From assembly GCF_029168945.1 (NCBI RefSeq), contig NC_083601.1:38863660-38927659 (forward strand): a stretch of 64,000 bases of DNA. The letters are read 5' to 3'. The notes below the pieces were generated by a model. It was not told where the DNA came from and searched no databases. It saw only the letters and a list, made by a program, of their open reading frames with translations. The stretch's first letter is position 1; each line of letters begins with the position of its first letter. The DNA is from Cannabis sativa. Its lineage: Eukaryota; Streptophyta; Magnoliopsida; Rosales; Cannabaceae. This document shows positions 48,150 through 59,812 of the stretch, one piece after another. The position numbers and the translations under genes are program-made.

Positions 48150-48754
48150 GGTAGGTAGGTTGAGTGCCATTATTAAGTTGCTTTTTACTCCTTTTCGCAT
48201 TATCATCATGCCTTGCCTTGCCTTGCCTATAATATTTTATGTAATTAATTATAATAAGCTTCCTTATTACAAAATAAATCTTTTTTCCTCTAATAGATTT
48301 TGTTTGATACTATTTTTGTAGCATTAATTTATAAGTGTGATAGGAAAAATTTGACTAAATCATATATTTCTTTTATTGATTAATTTGTTTTGGAAAAATT
48401 ATAGTATGCCCATTTATACTTTTTAATTTGTTTATTTTATTTTTTATAACCGTATATATTGTTATTTAAAATTATTTATAAAATTATAATTAAAAAAACA
48501 ATTACGCATATAACAAAAAATTTATACGTACGATTGAAAATTATATTTAAAAAAGAATATTTTAAGTATTATAAACTATTCAAAATATTTTAAAAATTTA
48601 CAGATACCTCTAATTAAATAATTGCATCTAAAATAGAATTCTATATATATATAAATTAGATTAAAAGATTCTTACGAATGACGAATTAGATAGGAGTTTA
48701 CCAGAGCATCCTAAATTGGTGTACTATAGAATTTCCAATTTGTACATTAATGGT

Positions 48755-48925
48755 ACCACGTGTTGAGTGGTGTAATGGCATGCAAGAAAGCTTTTACTAG
48801 TCTACTCCTTTACATGGTTCAATGGTTCGACTCTCACTCGTTCTCCTCAATTGTGAGGGGTTATGTTTGACCCTTGAAAGTTGACTTGTTGTGTGGTGAG
48901 CTATCTTTGGGATAGGAACCCTAAT
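48755..48925 (+). mobile_element. tRNA-derived SINE-like sequence 1
   Basis: A box A-like TGAGTGGTGTAATGGCATGC (near 48763-48782) is followed about 45-50 bases later by a box B-like GGTTCGACTCT (48824-48834), then a non-tRNA tail with GGGATAGGAACCC. This is the order of an RNA polymerase III promoter in plant SINEs. It does not fold as a functional tRNA and no flanking duplication was confirmed. Confidence 0.4.
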
Positions 48926-48959
48926 GAGTTAATGGTCAATTTATTTATTGGTCTTTTTT

Positions 48960-50360
48960 GTCGTTCTTAGATTTTTATCAGTACTATTTTTAAGTTAATT
49001 TTAGTGTATTTTTAAATAAGTTTTACTCTTATTTGATGCAATTTTATGTTTTTTGGTATCTTTTATTTTGTAGGTTTAAAATAAAAGAAAAATAAAAAAA
49101 TGGAAAAAATGGTCAAACAAATCAATTCTCGGGGCAAGAGCACCTGGAGATTAATTTGAGAAAAAATTCAGAAGTTATGGTGCGATTAATGAAGCTTTTG
49201 AGGCGAAGAAAATACAAAATTTGGAGGAGCGCCTCAACATTAAAACCCAGGCAGGGAATGAAAAATTCAAAAATTGGTTGAGAAGGTCATATTGGACCAA
49301 GGCATGGGCGTTCCTAGGCATTGTATATATCTCTATGCCTAGACAGAAATTCGTAGAATGCTCACTGCCCAAATAAAAGGGAGTTCTGCCTAGGCATAGA
49401 AATCCTATGCCTAGGCTCGTGTCTGGGAATCAATGAAGGCGCGAGCTGTGGCATAAGATTTGAGTGTCGCGGCTCGCCCCTTTGAAATTCAAAGAATTGA
49501 TATTTTTTTATTTCTTTTTTCGACTATAAAAAGAGTGGGACTTCGATATTTTTCAACAAGAAATCAAAGAGTACAAAAATTAGAGAGCAGAATCAATATT
49601 CGAGAAGGCTTTTCCAACGGAGTTTTCAATATTCTCTTCTTCTCTATTTTCTTCTTTTCTTCTTAATTGATATGTGCGAAGTTGCTACGATGAACAAGAG
49701 TAGCTAAACAGTTTATTAGGGTATTGATGGATATTGTTTGACATCAATTTACGGTTTTAACATGATTTAATTTTCTTCCATTTTTTATGTATTCTGTTTC
49801 ATTGGTACTTATTTTTTTTATTGCATGACCATCAATTAATTGCTTATGATTTTGATACGAAATCTGAGAAGTGAGTGTCAATTATGCTATAGTGAAATAT
49901 GAACAAATTTCAATATTAGACGAGAGTACCTATATATAGTTTGGATAGCTTGTATGCTTTCTGCGTTTAATGACTTTTACAGGTTTAATTTATCACGAGA
50001 GTAGAAAATTTGCATGCCATTGAGATTTATATATCCGAGAAAACTATAAATTCCTTGAGTAAACTTGCTATTACATAGAAATTGATAATAAGAATTGGAT
50101 CATGTTAAACCATAATAGATGGATACAATTTAAATCAATAATCCTAATTTTCAATCATCGTTAATTTACATATCAATAATTTACTTGTTTGTTTTTATTG
50201 TTTTAAATTCTAGTTTTAACTTTTTTTTTTAAATTTAAATAACTAAATAAAAGCAAAAGTTTAATTTTAAAGTATTTAACTACAATTCTTGTGGGATCGA
50301 CCACACATTTTGTAAACCTATTACTTATTAACGATACATATATTTGTGTGAAAATACTAC
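48960..50360. mobile_element. unclassified noncoding repeat, possibly LTR-retroelement derived
   Basis: This stretch differs from its flanks: GC-richer blocks, a repeated CCTAGGCAT / ATGCCTAGGC motif (49310-49420, both orientations), a TATA-like CTATAAAAAGAG (49524), and a TTGTGGGATCGACCAC block (50288) of the sort often seen in plant noncoding retroelements. No gag or pol reading frame, no paired long terminal repeats and no duplication could be found. The call rests on texture only. Confidence 0.25.
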
Positions 50361-50869
50361 AACAATAGTTTGCCATATCTTTTTGAGTTGTGATTTGTGG
50401 TTTGTGGCTTGAAAAATTTATATTAGTCTATTTCATTGATAAATGTGGTTGATATTAATAATAAAGTAAAAAGCTATGTTTCTTATCAAAAATTTTACTT
50501 TCTACCTAAATTTTGGTTTTGGTAATTTTCCAAATATTGTTAATTTTTTAATGATTTGAAATTCAAGGGAACGATTAATATAAATAATGGTAATTAAATT
50601 AACTACCATATTTATCCTTGTTCTAAATAATGTTAATTAAATTAATCATATGCCTAATGAAATTTAAAAATTATACGTAAAAGAAATTTTAAAAATATTA
50701 AGTTTAGTAGAATATTGGTTCTTTGTTCAAATATTATTAACACTTTCCTTGTATAGATATATGAAAATTGGCGGTATTAATTCCAATCGAAGTTTCTTCT
50801 AGCCATGGCCTTTTCGGATTTGGGTATGACCGCAACCTTGAGTGTGACCAAGATAAGAAAGTATATTAA

Positions 50870-50975
50870 TCACCGAGTGTGTAGTATAGTGGTTGAGATT
50901 GCTTTGCATTCATAGAATCCCTTATTTAGTTGCTTTTTAGAGTTTGAATCCCCATGATATAATATTTTAATTCTG
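50870..50975 (+). mobile_element. tRNA-derived SINE-like sequence 2
   Basis: GTGTGTAGTATAGTGGTTGAG (50877-50897) matches the box A region of a tRNA, and AGTTTGAATCCCC (50941-50953) matches box B with one or two changes. The spacing and the missing acceptor-stem complementarity fit a SINE head rather than a tRNA gene. Confidence 0.45.
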
Positions 50976-52800
50976 ACCTTAATTAGGGCAGCTCCGATCG
51001 AACTGCATGTAGTATATTTAGTGTGTAATTTCTCTCCAACTCAGCTGTAATGTCCACCACATGTTTTTCTATTTTGTTACACTGTACATTACATCATTTT
51101 TACATTCTATAATATAAATAATATATATAATAATTTTATATATAATAATGATAAAATTAATATTTTATTTTACTAATATCAATATAATAATAATAAAAAA
51201 AAAGATTTAGTGTAATATTTAGTATTATGATCGATGGTTTTAAAAATAATATATATGATACTAATTTTTGTGTTAGTGCAACACTAAATATAGGATATGG
51301 TTGGAGATGACCTTGAAAGTGGCACTCATTTTAGAGAAATAGGTGACAGTGTACGTAGGTCATGGTTCTCAACGCGGGAGAAGCCTTAGTTGGTAACCAT
51401 CTTAAAATCTGTGTATAAACCCTAATTCACCTTTGTCTTCGGCACTACTAATAAGCCAAAAGACCAGGGATAGAATGTGCACCTAATCCCCTTTTAGTTA
51501 TAAAAATAAAAAATAAGAAAATAAGAAAAGTATAGTTGCACTGGTTTTTCAATATATATTTTATTTATTATATATATTCATGGATTAAAGTCATGACTGT
51601 ATATTAATTCTAGCTAGTCTATTTTCTTCTAGAATAGCTTGTATTTCAGTTGAATATATCTATTAAAAATGAAATACATGGTCTTTTTATGTTTACATCT
51701 TGATGTTTTTTTTTTTTTAATTTGTAATTATTATTATTTATATTACAAAACTTTCTTATTATTACAATGACTTAAAAAATCAGTGGCCATTCGTGTTTTG
51801 GTCAGTCCTGTTGACCTATACATTTGTGAGGTTCACGTACGCTAGCTTCATTTAACGTTACGTACACAGACTTATATATACATATATATAAATATTTATA
51901 AGAGAATTGTGATGTTAACAGTGATGCCGACTAATTAATTATTATGATTATACATATTCATGTATATAACTCTTGAGTCTTGGCTAAATTTGTTAATTAG
52001 CTAATAACTTTGGTCCAAGTTGTTAGGTGATTTTCGCTCTGTTTGATGGATCCCCTCCCTTTATTAGATTTTTATTAGTGAAATAATTTTGTTTAGGGAT
52101 TACACGTATAGTATGTCATATTTGACGTTAGGGGTACTGATTGTGACTGGGATCGATGCCCGGTTTAATGGCTTGGTTTAATGCAGCCCATAATCACATA
52201 TGCTAAATGAATAATAGCCTTTCGTATTTGCATTATATATAGTTATAATTTATATAATCTTTAATAATCCTTTTAGGAAAGTTAGGATTTCTATTTTCTC
52301 TCAAAAATAACTTTTCAAAAACTATTTTTGAAATCATTTACTCTCAAAAAAAGAGTTATTTAATTTTGAAGGGTTAATACTATTTCAGAATGCGTGTTTT
52401 GCAAAAGTTATTAATTGGACTATTTGTTTTGTAAAATAAAAAATTTGGACTTTGTATTTTCTAAAATATACAAAATAGTACCATAAGCTCAATTTTTGAT
52501 ATTTTTTTTTATATATAATATAACTAACTTGAAAACAATTTCTAACATTTACAGATACAGAAAATGTATCTAATTATTTTATCATAATAATTCTAGATCA
52601 GGTTATTATTAACTTTTATTTTAACAAAAAATCAGTTTAAAATACTATTTTGTACCCTTTAAAAATATAAGATCCAATTTATCATTTAATAAAACAGAAA
52701 ATCTAACTAATAATTTTTGTAAAAAATAAAATCTAAAATAGTATTTACATATACAAAACACTTTGAAAAAGTACGATGTATATATATATATATATATATA
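50976..52800. other. AT-rich intergenic region
   Basis: No gene or bounded element recognised. It ends in a (TA)n microsatellite (about 52775-52800) that is the insertion target of the Helitron that follows. Confidence 0.4.
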
Positions 52801-53202
52801 CTAGCAAAAATTACGTGCGAGACACGTATACTAAATTTTATGCTAATATTTTTCTATGTTATTTGAAAATGATACAATTAAAAATTAAAGAAAAAATATT
52901 ATTAGTTATTAGGTGAGATTATTATTATGTGTATTTAAATATTATAGTTTATAATGTTGTCAATTAAAAGTGAATACCGAATGTAATATATTGTGTTTAA
53001 GAAAGCTTGATGATTTAAATATGTTCTTAAGTTAATCCAAAAATAAATTAAAAGGTGATGTTCCAATACTAAAAGAAACATTACTTAAATGGGTGTAAGA
53101 TAGAAAGAAAATTAAAAATCAATCTCTAAATTGTTGATAATTGAAGATAACATTTGTCTAAAAACTGTAGATAAGAAAACTAATGATAGTCATTGGTGGA
53201 TT

Positions 53203-53954
53203 TCAATCTTCATTTGCTTCGATAGAAACAATAGTGTAATTTTTGTATTTTGCACTTTTCATTCTAGCCGGGTCTGCATATATCTGGATTGTCCATTTTT
53301 TCATTGATAAATTAAATATGGTACTGTCGACAAAGCGGCGGTGTTCCTACAAATCGTGATGTATTTTCATTTAAAATGATTAGACATGGTATGCATAGCT
53401 TATTTAATTAAAAAAATCAACTTATGAAAGGCATGTAAAACTATTTTATTTTTTTAAAATTACACCTTTGCGGTATATTTCATTAGTTGGGCAGCAGTAC
53501 ATGAAAATATTTTTTCCACAATATCTACGAACATGACAGCAGATAGGCTCTTTGTATTGTCATCAAGTTCAACATATGCTATAGCACTGTAAAATGCATA
53601 ATAAGATTGTTAGTATCTTTTTTTTATTATTATTTTAACTTAATTTCAATAACATCATGTGTTTTTTGTAATATACCGTGGTGTAAGAAATCTTTCCTGG
53701 CTGCATGATGGCTTGTCACATATAATTTTTTCATTGCGATTGTATAAATCTATTTTTTTATGACATGCGTCACATAACATGTAATAAAAACTCTGGACAA
53801 TATCAATTATTTTTATTGCCGCCTCAATCCAAAAATATTTTTTCTACATCCAAATTAAATGGTGTTAATAATAGTAAGATATTGAAACAAAAGTTTTATA
53901 AAGTAAATATTGTAGTAATCTTTACCTCATTCAGTTGCAGATTTTTCATCAACT
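53203..53954 (-). pseudogene. RPA70 (replication protein A large subunit) C-terminal fragment
   Basis: Minus-strand reading with introns gives the zinc-ribbon OB-fold of RPA70. Exons by splice consensus: 53926-53954 (ELMKNLQLNE), 53677-53792 (C-x2-C in CDACHKKIDLYN, then CDKPSC and FLTPR), 53466-53586 (AIAYVELDDNTKSLSAVMF, then IVEKIFSCTAAQLMKYT), and about 53203-53325 (KKWTIQIYADPARM, KNYTIVSIEANE). The junction CG|T between the second and third exons restores an arginine in frame. Four cysteines spaced C-x2-C...C-x4-C match the RPA1 zinc ribbon. The N-terminal domains are missing. Helitrons of plants often carry RPA-like genes, either as part of the element or as captured host fragments. 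It may be spliced if transcribed but is too short to be a complete RPA70. Confidence 0.75.
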
Positions 53955-54472
53955 CTGAAATTTAGATGTTAGTCACTATTTCGCTAATATATTTAATTGT
54001 GCTTCTAATTTATGAGCACGTGATCAAAAACAGTGCTGTAATGTACTCTCTGATTTGGTTTTTTTTTTTTTTTTGCATCTAATGCCTCAAGTTTAATTAT
54101 GATAAGTTTTGGTGGGTTTTAGTAAATGTTTTTCTTTTTTGGTTTGCATTAATAGCTGGAACATGGAGAAATTAATAAGATTCACATTCCTTTTTGTCGC
54201 AGCATATACAAAGCAGCATAATTATAATAATGCTTCAAGTTGCTATTATTTTTATTTAACAGAAGACGAAATTATAAATTTTATGACTTCTTAGTTATAC
54301 TGTATGTGCTAAAATATAACTTTTTCTTTTAATGAGTGTTTTTATAGGAAAATGGTAATTCTAGAAGAGAAGAAGAGAAGAAGAAGAGAAAAATCATAAA
54401 TGTACAACAGCGAAAATCCAATCGTATTTTTTTTTAGATTTAATGGGATTTATTTTATTTATTTTATTATAT

Positions 54473-54710
54473 ATAAATAAAAAGTGACTCATGAATTTCT
54501 CATAAACTATTTTATTTTTAATAATAAATTATTTTATTTTTAATATAAATAAAAAGTGACCCATGAATTTCTCATAAATTATTTTATTTTTAATATAAAT
54601 AAAAAGTGACCCATGAATTTCTCATAAATTATTTTATTTTTAATAATAAATTATTTTATTTTTAATATAAATAAAAAGTCTCCCATGAATTTCTCATAAA
54701 ACAAGAATTC
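54473..54710. repeat. tandem repeat array near the Helitron 5' end
   Basis: Four units sharing ATAAATAAAAAGTGACCCAT and GAATTTCTCATAAATTATTT are arranged head to tail. Unit length alternates between about 72 and 53 bases because units 1 and 3 carry an extra internal AATAATAAATTATTTTATTT block. The units are nearly identical, pointing to recent expansion. Confidence 0.8.
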
Positions 54711-54889
54711 GGTTATATAGGCACACTTTATATAGAATAGATATATATATATGTGTATAAAACGGGTAGTTTTCAATATAATTAAGGGAATTGCTAAAAA
54801 AGTGCTATTAGTGTCTAATACTTTTTTTTTGGTCATACGGTTATTATTAGTGTAATTAGGTTGCAGATCACATATAACTTAAAAAAATA

Positions 54890-55182
54890 CACTTAAGAAA
54901 TGTCATTTTTACCAGTATATTTTTGTGTTGGCAAAAGTTTGATATTGCGCTGGCAAAACGGAATCTACTATTGATGTGTTGGCAAAATCAACGTTGGTAT
55001 TAGAACTTTTGCCGGCGCAAAAAGTAAAACGCTGGCAAAAATGACTTTTCCTAGCATGATAATCTGCTGGTAAAAGTTAAACTTTTGTCACTGGAAATGT
55101 GTGCTGGTAAAATTTTAACTTTTTTACATGCGCAGTTTGCGAGATGGGCAGTTTACCATTGTAGTTTGCATTTCTTATAGTG
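54890..55182. mobile_element. small CACTA-type MITE, 293 bp
   Basis: Ends CACTTAAGAAATG and CATTTCTTATAGTG are inverted repeats of the CACTA type, flanked by the 3-bp duplication ATA (54887-54889 and 55183-55185) diagnostic of En/Spm elements. The interior has subterminal repeats GCTGGCAAAA / TTTTGCCGGC in several copies. No coding capacity. Confidence 0.85.
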
Positions 55183-55185
55183 ATA

Positions 55186-56929
55186 ACTTTTAAAAAATAT
55201 CGCTAACCAATCATATGTTGCCACCTATAGAACATGTTGAACACTACTAATATACAATAACAATACTCTACTAATAATTAATGAACTCTCCTACTCATTA
55301 TATTTACATTTTTATAATACAAAATACATTGTTTAATGTTTATATATATAACATGTCATTAATGTGGCTAACTCCCTATCTGCAACTCATTAAAAGTTCA
55401 ATTCACTCACGCGGTTTCGTTTGACTATACAATGTGCAGCATCTGCTAATGTACGTACGGTTACAAAAACCAAAACGCACGAGAACTAAAATTTCCAAAC
55501 GCCAAGTGTATATAAGTTAATTAATTTGGGGGTCCATATATATATACATATAATGAAACATATAAATATAATTAATAATTCCATGTTGTATATTAGATAT
55601 TATATGCGGTTCACTTCATTTAAAGAATCAGTCATGATTCATATCGATCGATCGGCAATCAAACTAGTTGGAGTTGGTTAATTATCTTATCCTCTTATGA
55701 TCGTGTTAATTGTATAAATAATCGAAAGTATCAACTACTTGATAAGAAATATTGCCATTACTTAGTACACTTTTTTGTCTTTTGTTGACCTTAAAATAAT
55801 GTGATCATATATGTTAATTAATGGTAAAGTGCTTCTTATCTAATCTAATAAAGTACATGTAGTAATGATAGTGGTGGATGATTCCGTAGTTGCATGGAGA
55901 GATTTTGAAGGGCTAGCTTTAATTTGGACGGTATTTCAAGACTTTTCATGTGGTATTGGTGATATTTTTATTAAAAGAAAATATATGAAGAAATGTATAG
56001 TAAAAGAATAAAAATGGAGTTCAAAAAGAAACAAAAAACAAAAATGTGTTGTTCCATTGCGACGTGATACACTCAAACTTAATAATATTCTTTACTGCGC
56101 GTTTGTTAAACTGTAACTGGAATCAGAATAATCAATAAGGAAAATAAATATTCCTTTTAAAATAAAAAATAATCGAAAACAATATTTTATTATGTTATTT
56201 ACTAAATTGTACGGATTGAAAACCAAAATCATATTATTTCGTTTAGATAACTAAAAAAGTTAATCGGAATGATTTAATTTGACAAAATTACTATTGTTAG
56301 AATATGCAATTACTTTTTGTATATCGATTTTTTAAAGAGCATATTTGTCTTTTTTATTTTTAATTAATAAAACTAAAATTAAAATAAAATAAATTAAGAA
56401 AGAGAAAGGAATTCCCGATATAAATAGGGGGAATCTTTCTTTTATTTTCTTTCTAATTTGTTTGGAGCCCACTACTTTCTCCTTTTTTAAAATTTAGTAA
56501 ATAATTTGTTTGGATACCATACCATTGATTCTCATTCCCTTTAAGTAAATATTAGGTCTTAAGTTATATATAGTATAATGGGGAGTGTTACCGTCAACCT
56601 CCTATTACAACTTTTTAGTCAATCTTTGTGTGCGAAAACACATGCTGATTTTTTTTCCAAATTTTTTATGGCGATGTTCGTTATGCTTACAACATCATCC
56701 TTGTAGATTTTTGAAAATTTTAAATAATTTATAGTACTAAAAATACGTTTGATAAAATTTATTGTTGTTTGTATAAAAAAAATTACCATTAGGGGGATTA
56801 GGGATATGCATGTGTTGTTTGTATAAAATTTATTTATTTTGATGTTAATTGTCTTTTTATGTGTTTAATTCACCGTAGTCCTAAATCATTATATTGTGCC
56901 CAATAATGGCAACATTTTACCTTGGGGTG
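55186..56929. other. AT-rich intergenic region
   Basis: No gene. The 56098-56540 segment has scattered inverted motifs (GCGTTTGTTAAACTG, AGGAATTCCCG) that may be an old MITE, but no terminus pair or duplication is clear. Confidence 0.35.
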
Positions 56930-57510
56930 TTTATTGGGCCATATTCAATATTTTTAGGCATATTTAGATCCAATACTATTATATATTGGATGTTAATAAT
57001 TTTACCATCCGATCTGATGCAATTAATTTCAGTCATCCAATCGGTGCAATATCTATTTAATGTTAGATTGGATCGGTTCTATCCATTGAATGTATTTCAT
57101 ATTTTTATTGGTTTAATTTAAGTTTATCTAATATTTTAGACCTAGTATTTTTTGGATCGGATCGGATCAATCCAATATTTTAGATCATATATGTATTGGA
57201 TTAGACTGGATTCATCCGATCTAAGAAAAAAAGAGTAAAATTTTAATATGAATTTTTATATATACATATATATTTTTACGTATAACAATATAAAATCTAA
57301 TTACTCATGAAAAATAAATGAAAATACTAATTAGTTTGATTGGATGTTGGACATATTAGATTTTTAGACACCCCATCCACCGTTTGATCCAATTCAATTA
57401 GATATTTAAAAATAACATCCAATCCGACCCGATCACAATTAATTATCTAATGTTTGGCGATTGATTATAATTAATTCGGTCGGTTCTTATTGGATTGAAT
57501 TGATTTATGA
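56930..57510. repeat. degenerate GGATTGGATC-repeat element
   Basis: Many copies of GATTGGATCGG / ATCCAATCCGA-like motifs in both orientations fill this stretch, closely resembling the interior of the hAT element at 16947-17698. Neither the TAGGGGTGTTCA terminus nor a duplication is preserved, so it is probably an old, eroded relative. The 75-codon frame through it is a by-product. Confidence 0.5.
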
Positions 57511-57518
57511 CACATACT

Positions 57519-57807
57519 CACTACAAAAAACAACTACTTTTAATAATAACTTTTTAGTTACAACATAATTTTTTTGTGATTAAAAAAAATTATTTGTGAC
57601 TAAAACATAATATATAGATATAATTGTCACTAACTTAGTTTTATTCACAATGAGTATTGTGACTAAAAACACATTTAGTCATAACAAATTGTGATTTTTG
57701 AAATTAATACATTTAACTACAAATCTTTTAATCACAACATAGAAAATGATGATTTCTAATTAATCACAACTTTTGTTGTGACTAAAAGTAAATTTTTTTT
57801 TATAGAG
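57519..57807. mobile_element. small CACTA-type MITE, about 289 bp
   Basis: It begins CACTACAAAAAACAACTAC and ends TTTTTTTTATAGAG, an eroded CACTA inverted repeat. The interior is a set of GTGACTAAAA / TTAGTCACA repeats in both orientations, the subterminal pattern expected of the superfamily. Flanking triplets ACT and ATT differ by one base, so the duplication is only partial support. Confidence 0.65.
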
Positions 57808-59812
57808 ATTAGATATAAGCTTGATTTTTCTTGATTAAAATCTATATTTCTTAATTTCACATCTTAAAATTGTGAATATGTGATTATAACAAAAAGAAAA
57901 TGTAAATTTTACGTACATATTTTGCTTTTTGTCTCAATTGTGGACATCTATATATAACTATAATCGGACACTATAGCACTAATATGTACTTCCCAAATGA
58001 AACTTCCTTTTTTCGTGTAGACCAAAAGTAGTGCTTAAAAAAATTAGAATAGTAATAAAAAGATCCATAAATGGTTTGTGACTTGTGTCCATATATGATA
58101 TCAAAATCAATAAAAAACATGATTTTGAATAATGATTATCTATGCAATAATATACAAGAATAGATAAGGCTTAATAAGAGAATGGTGTGTGTATTGTTCT
58201 TTCACAATAGTCTCCTACCATGTAATGTAAAGCTTCAATTATTTCATATATAGTCAAACAGATTCACTATGCTGCTCATGATTTTATAGTATATACCACA
58301 CAAATGCACATAATGCTCTTCTTGCAGGTGACGTAATTTCAAGGCCCAATATTGCAATTTCTGGAGGCACTTTGTCGTAGGATAGCATGATAGAGAGGAA
58401 TAATAATAACATGGTCCAGTACCCTACATGTAATACATATGTACAGTATTTGTAATTATAATTAAAGACACTTTAATAAATTTTCAATAGAATTCGGTAA
58501 GCTGCAAACCAGAACTTTGGAAATATTTTTTCCACCATAAATGTTACATTAAAACATTTTCCTCTCCTTCTGTCACAATATTGTTTGGTGGATGTGGTCC
58601 ATATCTCATGCAAGTGCAACTATACAGTGCTCTATGTTTATCTGTAAAATTCTCCTACTTTTACATATTTAATTATATGCGTATATATAAATATTTTCTT
58701 GAATTTATTTTTTGAAAGGGGGGAAAAATGTCTACTTTGCTCCACTACAAACTTTGAACTTGAAAATGATTTTAAATTTAGTAATAAGCTCTTTCTTTAA
58801 CACCTCCAAGCAAATTGACAATGAGGGAGAGAATTGAAAATGGAGGACCGACCACCCCAGTGGACAATTTGACACACTGTCAATTACATTATAGATAAAT
58901 TTCAAAATATAAATAAATAAATACATCTCAAAAGATCTTAGAGGCTAAATATAATTCCTCAGTCGAGACAACCACTAGCTATTTAATGAGCTGTGATGGG
59001 ACTTATTTGTGTGTAACCTTTCTCAACTACACTCAAATAGTTAGGCAAAGAAGTCCTTCCCCTGCCCCATATATCCATGACCATGTGCACAATGCATTAA
59101 TGAATATTGAACCTCTCTCAAAATAAAATCTTTAATTTCAAGAATGATTTGTGATGTGCTGCAAATGTAAATAGTGATATGGCCTTCCTTATTTAATTTG
59201 CTACGCGTACCATTTCTGTACTCTTTTATTTTGGGGTCCTACTCTGCACTCCTGCTTTGTAAGATAATCAATGCACATCTTTTATAGGCTGTGTTATTCA
59301 TTGCCATGGATGATGGGTTTAGAATATTTGGACTCAAATTTAGAGATCCAAATACCAGCATCTTTGATACAGATTATAGTGTTAAGAGTCTCCTATTGCT
59401 GTGAATGTGATGGTGTGTGAATTTGTGAACTAGGATTCCAAAAAACACAAGAGCCAATTACATAAAGACATTTATTTTTTGTACAGAAAACGAGTCCTAA
59501 AACATATCAAGACTCTTATATTATGTAATTATACAAAGTTCATCAGCTTTTTCAACTCAAAGCTAATTGGTTTCCAGGTGGGGTGAGGAGGTAACAGTTT
59601 GCCAAAACTGCAAGCATAAAGCCCCCTTTCTTCAAAGCAAACATTATTCTTTGTTTGTTTTTACATGCATCCCTGGAAGGGTGATATATATTGATAATTC
59701 CCAATTAATCCAGAACGGGAAAAAAATGATAAATGGCTGATTTATAATTCCCTTGCCTTGTTTAACGCTTTCATGGCTTTGTGTTATCATTGATGTTTAC
59801 CATAAGAACATT
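57808..59812. other. intergenic region downstream of the phosphatase gene
   Basis: Contains the 3' UTR of the minus-strand phosphatase gene near its right edge. The remainder is AT-rich, without a recognisable gene, RNA or transposon. Confidence 0.4.

Larger units (their letters stand above)
52801..54741 (-). mobile_element. nonautonomous Helitron, 1941 bp
   Basis: Read on the minus strand, the element begins TCTATTCTATATAAAG at 54741 and ends with a hairpin TACGTG-TCTCG-CACGTA, seven bases, then CTAG at 52804-52801. These are the three Helitron hallmarks: 5' TC, a 3' hairpin about 10 bases before the end, and 3' CTRR. The flanking host bases are A on the 5' side and T on the 3' side, as required, inside a (TA)n tract, and there is no target duplication. 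No Rep/helicase frame is present. The element carries a fragment of an RPA70-type gene (53203-53954) and tandem repeats near its 5' end. Confidence 0.8.

Noticed and set aside
50880..50953. Possible tRNA gene
   Set aside because: Box A and B are present, but no acceptor-stem pairing or plausible anticodon arm can be drawn; a SINE head fits better.
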